Source of the DNA: Phlyctochytrium arcticum
Lineage: Eukaryota; Chytridiomycota; Chytridiomycetes; Chytridiales; Chytridiaceae
Direction of reading: 5' to 3'
Assembly: GCA_025602905.1 (NCBI GenBank)
Contig: JAHLKI010000018.1
Span: 434,001-498,000, forward strand
Length of the DNA: 64,000 nucleotides
Shown piece by piece: positions 34,604-43,618 of this stretch (its first letter is position 1; every line of letters starts with the position of its first letter). The position numbers were made by a program, and so were the translations under genes. The notes beneath the pieces were generated by a model that saw only the letters and a list, made by a program, of their open reading frames with translations, searched no databases and was not told the DNA's origin.

Positions 34604-35107
34604 ATGGCCGGATACAAGTCTCGACGTACTTTCTGCTCCTGTCTTTTTTGGACCAAGACAACCCTTGCCGTCCTTATCGCCTTCGCCGTGATGGGCGTGC
34701 TTTCTCTGCGGGTATACACCCTGCGTAAGGATGCCTTGGACCTTCGCGCTTCCCAACCCTTGGACGCACCCGGAGTTGGACAACCAGGAGCCCAGCAACC
34801 TGTCGCTGAACCCCAACCTGCACCTGCTCCACCCGTCGCCGAGACTCCCGTTATCCCCCAACCAGCACCCGTTCAGCCGCCCGTTGAGCAACCAGCAGCA
34901 ACACCTGTGACTCCCGTGGTCGAGACTCCAGTAGTCCCTCAGCCAGCACCTGTTCAACCTGTCGAGACTCCTGTCGTTGAACAACCCCTTCAGCCAGTGC
35001 TCGAGCAACCGGTTCAACCTTTGGAACAACCGATCGTACCACAGGCAGACATTCCAGCATTAGGTTTGGCCGCCGGGGTAGATGGCTTGAAGTTTGTAAA
35101 TGTATAG
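34604..35107 (+). CDS. Membrane-anchored Pro-rich protein sharing its anchor with the GH26 gene
   Basis: Single exon, 167 residues. The first ~55 residues form a type II membrane anchor: basic start SRRTFCSCLFW, transmembrane TTLAVLIAFAVMGVLSLRVY, then TLRKDALDL. This part closely matches the start of the GH26-like protein 5 kb downstream. The rest is an extracellular-type Pro/Val/Gln/Glu stalk with repeats such as VETPVVPQPAPVQP and EQPxQPxEQP, ending GLAAGVDGLKFVNV. There is no catalytic domain. It could be a paralogue of the GH26 gene that lost its enzyme domain, or a cell-wall spacer protein. Confidence 0.8.
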   Translation: MAGYKSRRTFCSCLFWTKTTLAVLIAFAVMGVLSLRVYTLRKDALDLRASQPLDAPGVGQPGAQQPVAEPQPAPAPPVAETPVIPQPAPVQPPVEQPAATPVTPVVETPVVPQPAPVQPVETPVVEQPLQPVLEQPVQPLEQPIVPQADIPALGLAAGVDGLKFVNV

Positions 35108-35279
35108 AGTAGCTAGTATATAATTCATTGATATCATATAATCTTTAATCTCCCTTTGTATCCTGCATCCAATATCATATCGGCAATGCCCATTTGTTTA
35201 TCCAGATGTCATACTGTGTACGATTAATCCGACTACTCGTATATAGCGCAGGGCGCCCACATCCAATCTTCTAGCTCGA

Positions 35280-37154
35280 CATAGTCCCCACTGGTGACCA
35301 TTTTTCCAGGCTCATACCCGCTACCAATGCCATGAAAGGACGGGCAAAGGATATGGTTTCTTGAAAACTGTTTTCCCTCCGCGCAAAATGGAGCGTGAAA
35401 ATAAAATGAGGGTTGGGAAAGAGGCGATTGAGGTGACTCAGGTGAAGAGAAATGAAGAAGAGAAGCCGGCACGGCAATGTGGGTTGTATGATAACAAAGG
35501 AGTGAGAGAGAAGAGCGTCAAAGTGAAAGTATCAGAGGACCAGAGGTAAATAGCCGTGGCGATGGAGAAAGGAAAAATGTTAGACATCAAAGAGCAATTA
35601 CTGTGCGAAGTAAAACTGTAATCGTACTTGTGGACACGCGCGTAGGCCGTACGCCGTGTGAAGCGGACATGAAGTTTTGGACCTGTGTGCTGTTAGGAAG
35701 AGAGCTCACTTCGTTCGCAATCATTGAAAATGGACCAAAGCTTTGAAGAGAAATACAAGCTAGTTAGTAGTAAGACATGGAAAGGAAGGAGGATGCAGCA
35801 ACGGAAAGTACGGGGGATCTGGTAAAACTAAGGTAAATGGTGGTATGGATGGCATGAAGAGAAGTAGCCACTAAGAAGGCAAGAGCCAGATAAGATAATG
35901 AGGAGTGGAAGGAATTGGGATATAGTAGCCAGAGCGGAAAGCAAGAGCGGGAGTGGGAGGAGAATAAGAGGCGAAATGGAACTGTGAATAGAAGGTAGAC
36001 AGGAAAATGGCAAGAGAAATTGTCAAAAAGAGAGGAAATGAAGGAATTCGGATATGATAGCAAGAGCGGAAGGTAAAAAGAGCCGGAGTGGGTGCATATG
36101 AGGTAAATGTGCAACTCCTTGGATTTCGTGATTGTGAGTTGGAGATACTAAACAATGTACTAGAATCCTCCTGCCGCCCATTCATCCTTTTCAAAAACAT
36201 TAAACAATAAATGGGTCACCCGCTCGGGGGATGGGAAAGAAATGGTCGAGCAGAACGTAACGTGGGAAAGAAACGGCTCGGGTTTCGGCCAATTCAGATG
36301 TTTTCGAACATATTTGGCTCGAAATTTCCGTGGCATGAATTCATACGGTATACGGGTCTGTGATGAATTTCATGTTCTAGCTCCTAGGTGTCTGCCGTAG
36401 GGTAAGAAAGAGGGAAGATGGGTAATGCAACCAAAGAAATCGGAATTCACCGGAGGTGCATAAGTAACACCCCGGGAAGACCCGAAGGTATAAAACTCTC
36501 TACTCTCTACACTCTCTGAGCTACCGTGGGGCATCCCCCCTTGCTTAGACAGGGTTTGGGCTATCCCGGTCGCCATTACGCATAAACATTGTCTAGAGTC
36601 TCCAACGGCTCTGCACACTTACGGTGCCATGATAATTCTAGCGAGAATCTAAAGTATTTATGGCAAATATGCATGGTCGTCCGTAACGGATGTCATGTCC
36701 TTAGTGTTTTCCATAGTGAAAGGACGGTGAGGTAATCCAGCATTCAAAAGTGTGATGAGGTGGAAAAGTTAATTGAATTTATCAGCAAGTTTTTCCAATC
36801 TCTCAATGGATGAAACGTTGCATACATGGTCCGTACCGAATGTGATGTCGTAAAGGTTTGGAAGGGTAGGAGTCTAATAGAGAAGAAACTTAACGTAAAA
36901 GTACTAGCAAAAAGCAAAAAGTGGAAGTATAGTCAATACAGCGAAAGCTATTGAAAGCCAGACATGGTAGGTGCACAGGCAAAGAAATGTAAAGGACCAG
37001 GCAGGAAAGGCAGGGGGGAAAGGAAGCAAGCAAATAGCAGGCAGGAACGATAAAGGAAGCATGGCTCATGACTGCAATGCACGTATCTTTCTTGCATGCT
37101 CTTGCTTGCGTTGTTTCTTCCATTGCCTTTTTTGCTAAGCTTTATTTACGGCTC
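35280..37154 (+). repeat. Left arm of 3.8-kb imperfect palindrome (repeat copy A)
   Basis: Reverse complement of 37196-39050 along its whole length, with very high identity near the centre and more indels outward. Shared landmarks: GAGCATGCAAG/AAGCATGG blocks beside the loop, GGTCCGTACCGAATGTGATGTCGT, AATCGGAATTCACCGG, ATATGATAGCAAGAGCGGA, AATTGCTCTTTGAT, and the CTCCATTTTGCGCGG block. Short ORFs within it exist in both arms but look incidental. Confidence 0.9.
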
Positions 37155-37195
37155 TCATGGTAAGACCCTGAAAGATCCTCAAACCTAAATGTCCC
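37155..37195. repeat. 41-bp loop of the palindrome
   Basis: Non-palindromic centre between the arms, containing GGTAAGACCCTGAAAGATCC. The same sequence follows the third repeat copy at about 63201-63240, so it belongs to the repeat unit. Confidence 0.85.
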
Positions 37196-39050
37196 GAGCC
37201 GTAAATAAAGCTTAGCAAAAAAGGCAATGGAAGAAACAACGCAAGCAAGAGCATGCAAGAAAGATACCTGCATTGCAGTCATGAGCCATGCTTCCTTTAT
37301 CGTTCCTGCTTGCTATTTGCTTGCTTCCTTTCCCCCCTGCCTTTCCTGCCTGGTCCTTTACATTTCTTTGCCTGTGCACCTACCATGTCTGGCTTTCTAT
37401 AGCTTTCGCTGTATTGACTATACTTCCACTTTTTGCTTTTTGCTTACTTTTACGTTAATCTTCCCTCTCTATTAGACTCTTACCCTTTCAAAATCTTTAC
37501 GACATCACATTCGGTACGGACCATGTATGCAACGTTTCAGCCATTGAAGAGATTGGAAAAAACTTTCCTATAAATTCTATTAACTTTTCCACATCATCAC
37601 ACTTTTGAATGCTGGATTACCTCACCGTCCTTGCACTATGGAAAACACTAAGGACATGACATCGTTCCGGATCATGCGTAATTGCCTATCAATAATGTGG
37701 ATTATCGCTAGATTTCCGATGGCACCGTAAGCATGATGGGTGTTGGAAATACTAGACAATTTATATGCGTAGTGTCGACCGGGATAGCGATAGCCCAATT
37801 CTGTGAAGAAAGGAGGGATTCCCCAGGGTAGAGATAGAGAGTGTAGAGAGAGGAGGTAATATGCCTTCGGGTATTCCCGGGGCGTTACTTATGGACCTCC
37901 GGTGAATTCCGATTACTTTTGCATGCTCGCACTACCCATCTTCCTTCCTTTACGGCAAACACCTAGGAAATGACATCTGTTACAGGCCATGAATGAATGG
38001 ATGCGACGCAAAGTTCCAGGCAACTATGCTTAAAAACGTCTGCACTGACCAACAACCAAGCCGTTTCCTTCCCACTCTGAAATATTTCCCGGCCCATTTT
38101 TTCCATACATTCACAGCTCTGTTCAACCATTCCCATTTCCTGAGGGAATGAGCCATTATTCTTTTAGACACGATGATCGAGTGGCACTAGTAATTGTCTA
38201 GTATCTCCAAAACCATTTGCTATTACAGGAAATCTAGCGGAAATCCAAAAAGATGCGCAGGAGATGCGGGTTTACCTCGTATGCTCCCACTCCGGCTCCT
38301 ATCGTCCGCTCTTGCTATCATATCCGTCCACTTTGCACTTTTATTCATTCCGTCGGCTCTTTTAACTCGTCTCTTATAATCTCCTAGTTTCCTTCTGTTC
38401 TTCCCTCTTTAGGTAACTACCTTCATCCCTTTCCTTAACTTCACCACCTCCTTTACCTCTTCCGCCATTTTTCCCTTCCTTTTTTTCTACCTCCTATGCG
38501 AACTGCAATTTTACCACAACTACCTTAAGTTCCTCCCTTTCCTTACTTCTCCTGGCCATTCTACCTTCCTTTCCTAACTATTCACTACCTCTTTTGCCAG
38601 CCCGCTCAAGGTTGTTTCCCTTTGCCTTCCACTCTGAACGGCTTTTCCAGGCTAAGAAATTCATTATTTTATCCTTGCTACAATCTACATGTTTTGGTCT
38701 CTACCACTTCTCCTCATACTTTCTATTGCGCTTCTATTTCTCTTCAACACTTTGGTCCATTTTCAATGAGCACAACAATTGCTCTTTGATCTCTGACATT
38801 TGTCTATTTACCAAGATACTCTCACTTCAACGCTTTCTCTCGCACTCTTTCATTATTATAGAGCTCCCATCCACCTTCAGCTTCTCTTCTAACCCTTCTT
38901 TTCGACTCTTTTCCAACCCTCACTTTACATCTTAACGCTCTCTTTTGTCCGGAGGGAAATAGTTTCTAACAAAACCATACCCCGTTGCCGATCCTTTCAT
39001 GGCATCTTGGTAGATATGGGCTTTCAAAAATGGTCACCAGTGAGAATCCT
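37196..39050 (-). repeat. Right arm of the palindrome (inverted repeat copy B)
   Basis: Inverted copy of the left arm. It begins GAGCCGTAAATAAAGCTTAGC immediately after the loop, mirroring the end of copy A. Confidence 0.9.
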
Positions 39051-39190
39051 CATTTTATTCTCACGCTCCATTTCGCGCGGTAAGGAAGTAGTTTCAGACG
39101 CAACCATAGTTACCATACTTTGCCGAATCCTTTCATCCAGTACTTGCCGAATATGGTGTTTTTTTTGAAAACATCGTCCCCGGTGAAGAC
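38945..39190. repeat. Tandem ~140-bp module at the distal end of the right arm
   Basis: Two related units, each with an AGTTTC..AC.CAACCAT block, CCTTTCAT, GA.ATGG and a GGT(C/G)A(C/A)..A stretch. One unit matches the distal left arm at 35280-35420. Each has a protein-like frame (for example VPGEDHFKVKSVAEKYVDV), so it may derive from an old exon. Confidence 0.5.
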
Positions 39191-39864
39191 CATTTCAAGG
39201 TCAAGAGTGTCGCCGAGAAGTACGTTGATGTCACTGATGGCGGTTGATCAAACACAGAATACCGTTGCCCGAACATGTCCAGATAAATACTGCCCTCTTC
39301 ATATTCTCGGTTGGGTTTGCCGGAGTTTGCCGACTACTCGCCTCAGCATCCAAAGAACGACCTTGGCTATTGCTCAAAGTCCCTTTGGAAATGTCCTCCA
39401 CAAATGCATCGCACCAATGACAGTTACATGACTATGCCGCCGGCGGTCGAGCCGCGCCTTCGAGCCGCCGCTCCGCTCCGCTGTCAATATCTAAAAGGTG
39501 CACTCCAAAGGCAAAGCGGTGAGATTTGGGGTGGAGTACATTCTTAGCGCAACGAGAGCGACTTACAGAGGCTACGGTAATCAGCAGCAATAAAGGGCCC
39601 CGAACTTTCACGGCTTTGACGATCTCTGGCTGTTTGCGGACGGTCCTTGCGTAGACCAACGTCAATTCAAACAAGTGGGACAGGGCTCGAATTACCCCTT
39701 CTGCCATCCCTGACTTTCACTGCATATCGCAACTGCAAAGGCCGTCAGTGGATAACAATTGGATATATATCGTCGATTGTCAGAGGGCACGAGTGTTTCC
39801 TCGTCCGCCGACTGTAAGCGTTTCCCTTCCCCCCAACTCAACCCTCCACAAACACGTCGCAGAT
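39191..39864. other. Intergenic region upstream of the GH26 gene
   Basis: Contains the ~190-bp repeat copy and a TATATAT stretch at about 39764-39770, some 95 bp before the GH26 ATG. No other gene is seen. Confidence 0.4.
39500..39690 (-). repeat. ~190-bp interspersed repeat, copy 1
   Basis: On the minus strand it contains TTTGAATTGACGTTGGTCTA followed by CGCAAGGACCGTC, also found on the plus strand at 63477-63509. Flanking similarity continues through GGCCCTTT and CTCGTTGCGCTAA. Confidence 0.7.
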
Positions 39865-41307
39865 ATGGGTTGGCAGTCACGACGTCTGTTCTGCGGAATG
39901 CTCTTTTGGGCGAAGACAACGCTTGCCGTTGCAATAGCGTTTGCCGTCATGGGAATATTGTCGTTACGGGTCTACACAATGCGCAAAGATGCCATGGACC
40001 GAAGTGCGCAGCAACCCATCAACACTCCCATCAAAATTGACGGAACTACCGGCACCTGTGCGCACTCGGCAGCTCTCGGTCGATTAGAGCCTCCAAAGTC
40101 CACGTACATTGGCTATTCCCCCAACTGGAGTATCGACGTGCCATCCACAATAAACTCGCATATCGAACACCGGGGCGCAGTATTGTAAGCAGAGGACCAA
40201 ATGCATTGGACACTTTAGCTATTGACTAATCGTGCTTCCTCTTCTTTAGCAACGCCTTCCTTCGTTTGTACAATGACCCTGCAGCATTTGATCGGAATAT
40301 GATGAACTGGCATGCCGAGCAGGTTATCGAAGCCAGCGGTATCTTGATGCTGACCATCGAACCTGTTGACATGGGTAACATTGGTGATGCTATGATAAAC
40401 ACTTTTGCTGGATGGATCCGCGAACTCAATGAAAAAGGATGCCCCATTATCATGCGTTACGGTCACGAGATGAATGGTGATTGGACAAACTATGGTTACA
40501 AACCAAACGTTTTCATCCCAGCTTTCCGTAAGATGGCGGCTGCTATCCATGCCCAAACCAACGTTACTGGTATGCTTTTGTTGATGCTGCTTTTTGCGGT
40601 TTCTGCCTGTGCGGGAGTACTAATTTTTTGGTTACCTCATAGCTATGCTGTGGTCTCCCAATGTGGGGTCTCAATATCCGTATACCGCCGGCGCAGATGC
40701 TCAATCACCTTGGCAAGCATCCGGGCCAGAGAACATCGCACTCCTTGATACAAACAGAAACGGCGTAGTTGATGCCGGAGATGACCCGTACACTCCCTAC
40801 TATCCCGGTGATGAATATGTCGACTGGGTCGGCCTCTCTCTCTACTACTACCAGGACAATGCGCCCAACAAGGTCCCTGGACCCACCTTTTTCGAAGATT
40901 ACTTTACAGGAAACAACTTGCTCGCATATGGCGCCGCTCCAACTGTTGATCCCGTATCGCGCAACTTTTACCAAAACTTTGCAGTAAACCGCAAGAAGCC
41001 TGTCGCGCTGTCCGAGTCAGGGGCTGGCTATCTTGTCGGAGGTGCAGGCGACTCTGAGTTGGAAGTAAAGCGAGGCTGGTGGCAACAAACCTTGAACCCA
41101 GCGACTCTCGCTCGTTATCCCGAGCTGAAGCTCATCGTCAATTTCGAGGAAGCGAAAGCAGAGAATGGATTTAACAAGGACTGGGCCGTCACCCACAACC
41201 CGGCCATTCGTGCCGAGTACGCCAAGTACCTGTCCAGTATTTCCTCCAACGTCTTGTTTTCTAATCAGCTACGAGTGGACTGTGCGGGTGCTATTAAACT
41301 CATCTAG
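39865..41307 (+). CDS. GH26-like glycoside hydrolase, type II membrane anchored
   Basis: Three exons (39865-40184, 40250-40569, 40643-41307; introns 65 and 73 nt) give 434 residues. The N-terminus is a membrane anchor (SRRLFCGMLFWAKTTLAVAI, then AFAVMGILSLRVY), so the enzyme faces outside or the secretory lumen. The catalytic domain shows the acid/base motif RYGHEMNGDW (Glu about 180) and a nucleophile motif VALSESGAGY (Glu about 338), with WVGLSLYYY between. GH26 enzymes cleave beta-mannans and related beta-glucans; the substrate here is unproven. A role in wall remodelling or plant-polymer digestion is plausible. The anchor is shared with the Pro-rich protein upstream, and the palindrome lies between them. 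Confidence 0.87.
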
Positions 41308-41847
41308 ACACCCTCGCCCCCCTCTTGCCCTCACTGTCGGTACACCCAAAGGACCTCTTCTCAAATTGATGCAAATTTCTTATAAAAGTCGTTTTTTATA
41401 CATCAAACTTCTATTGTATTTGTTTCCTTCTTTCTATTTCACAATCTGTAATTAAAACTAAACCCTTAACTTCAAAGTATCTTGCTGCTTCATTTTACAT
41501 TCTCCCATAGCGTATTCAAAAAATGGTCGTTGGGTGAAGGAAGGTTTTGGTTGATGTGCCGTTGTGCCGTCATGAACCCTAGCGCTTTCAATCTTTGGAT
41601 GTATTTTTGGCAACGACCAGCAGACATTGCAGACAGTACATTTTGAAGTATGCGCAAGAAAAATTCATTGAAACCATTTCCTCCTTCGTCTGACTGACTC
41701 CAAAGCAGTTATCGTATCTTCTGGGAATTTGGCCATCGTCTATATCCTTGAAACCCTGACCTCAATCGACCTGCCGCGACCCGGATAAGCTTTGGGTCCA
41801 AGAATTGGGCCTAACATATCTTTTGGCCCCAGTAGAGTCGAAAAGGA
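41308..41847. other. Intergenic spacer
   Basis: 540 bp with no recognisable feature beyond presumed 3' and promoter sequence. Confidence 0.4.
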
Positions 41848-43362
41848 ATGGAGTCCCTTCCAACGGAAATCCTGGCAGCAATGCTAGCCCAACTCGCCAT
41901 ACCCGAACTATGGCGACTCCGTCTCGCATCCCGATTTTGGCTCGACGCGTGCGAATTGGCTGTGTCAGAGCGTTTGCGCTGCCGATACGGCCCCTCCCAA
42001 TTTTCATCCCATCATCAAACCACACATCAATCCTGGCTCGAAGAAGCTTTGATTGTGCTGGATGCGCATCTGCCCGAGAGCGTCCGGGAAGAGAGAACAG
42101 TTTTGAACGGTGTGACGGTCTGCGGCCAGGCATCAATACCCTTTATGGTCCAACGTATCGATCCTGCTCGGAAGGTGATTCATCTCGTGCCCTTGCAGGA
42201 TCAAGTGACACTGCATCGGATATTTCATTCGGGTCAGTGGAGGCCGGCGTTTGCATCGGCCAGTAGTGGCTTGAAATCTGAGAGGATGTGGGAGGTCAAG
42301 GGAGCTGTGAGATTGGGTGAACGGGTGGTAGAGCCAATACGATCCACGCCATCGTTGACACATCTGGCGTCTCTATCATCACCATCACCATCTCCTACTG
42401 CTTCATCTTCCGTATACCCGCTCGATCCAATGCTGACATCCTTGCGACCGCCATCCCCGACTTCCAACGTGTCTGCAACTTCCTCTACTATCCCATCAGA
42501 ACTCCCTGCTTCCTCTGATACAGCGTCAATATTTCCATTTCGGTCACTAGATCCACCACCACCATTGCAAATCACAACAGCCCGTCCCAACAATAGACCA
42601 GCCGTCCCTCCGCTCCACCGCCCTCCTCGCCCGCCAAAGATGTTTACCCTCATCCCGCGCGACATGCTCGATGTCGACCAGCCCTCTGCCACAACTGAAA
42701 TTGTAAACTATGAAATGCAACTACGGATTCAAGTCGTTGACTTGGGCCTCGCTACACAAGGTACCCCAGCATCAAGAGGTCTGGATCCAGCTCCGGCCAC
42801 TATGCCCCATCATCACGGATCTACCACCGAATCAACTTTTCCATCCAACTTGGCGTTATCGGCAATGGCGCGTCCTCCACCCATCCAAACCGCTTTTCAT
42901 CCACTGTCGTCGACGGATCCCTTCATGACATCCCCAACAACAGCAGCTCTCGCATTTCGTCCCCTGTCGCTAGTCATTTCCTATTCTCATCTCTTCTCGC
43001 TATTCCTTGATCAGCAACCGCCACCAACTTCGGCACCTCAACCAACCATTCCTCCTATTTCCATTCTCCCTCCGCACCGCATTAGTGCGCTCATGACAGC
43101 TGCGGGCGATGCTGGATTGACCTGGCTCCCTCGCTACGCCACTTTTGATGTGGTACTTCACTGGCTAGCAAGCGAAGGAGATGACGAATCCAATACAGAT
43201 CCAGCCCGAGTAGTAGAATATCTGATTGACTATGAAAGGGCGCGGGCACATCGACAAATGATCTTTTCAAGTGGGAAAAGGTCACCGAAGCAAATGAGAA
43301 GTGGGCCCGGGCGATTAGGCGAACGATTCGTTAGGCGGCCATGCGGGGGTGTTGTTTCGTAA
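41848..43362 (+). CDS. F-box protein with Pro/Ser-rich middle
   Basis: Single exon, 504 residues, ATG at 41848. A clear F-box lies at residues 1-40 (LPTEILAAMLAQLAIPELWR, then LRLASRFWLDACE), the Skp1-binding module of SCF ubiquitin ligases. It is followed by a beta-rich region (TLHRIFHSGQWRPAF), then a long Ser/Thr/Pro-rich part (about 180-290). A C-terminal region (FRPLSLVISYSHLFSLFLDQ; LTWLPRYATFDVVLHWLASE) may recognise the substrate. No known substrate-binding repeat is visible. Confidence 0.8.
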   Translation: MESLPTEILAAMLAQLAIPELWRLRLASRFWLDACELAVSERLRCRYGPSQFSSHHQTTHQSWLEEALIVLDAHLPESVREERTVLNGVTVCGQASIPFMVQRIDPARKVIHLVPLQDQVTLHRIFHSGQWRPAFASASSGLKSERMWEVKGAVRLGERVVEPIRSTPSLTHLASLSSPSPSPTASSSVYPLDPMLTSLRPPSPTSNVSATSSTIPSELPASSDTASIFPFRSLDPPPPLQITTARPNNRPAVPPLHRPPRPPKMFTLIPRDMLDVDQPSATTEIVNYEMQLRIQVVDLGLATQGTPASRGLDPAPATMPHHHGSTTESTFPSNLALSAMARPPPIQTAFHPLSSTDPFMTSPTTAALAFRPLSLVISYSHLFSLFLDQQPPPTSAPQPTIPPISILPPHRISALMTAAGDAGLTWLPRYATFDVVLHWLASEGDDESNTDPARVVEYLIDYERARAHRQMIFSSGKRSPKQMRSGPGRLGERFVRRPCGGVVS

Positions 43363-43618
43363 AGATTAGCTACGCGTGTGAACAACTTATTTGGTTTACA
43401 AGACAGTAATAGCTATTTACGGCTTCTGTAGGATACAAGCTAGAAATTTTACCAAAGCCACTCAGCGATAATAGGTTCAATGTCATAACAATAGTCAGTA
43501 ATAATGTGAATTTACATAGAAACTCAGAATGGTTCACAAAACCAGATTTTTAAGTCCTTCCAGCGCAGCGTGTCCTGTCTTTTCGGTCTGTATCAATTTG
43601 AGATGAGTGACCAAAAGC

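Noticed and set aside
36890..37475. Near-identical ~80-residue ORFs on opposite strands (MEETTQARACKKD...), with a related one at 62946-63152
   Set aside because: They are the two palindrome arms and the third repeat copy translated; conservation follows from DNA duplication and the tail sequences diverge, so coding is not supported.
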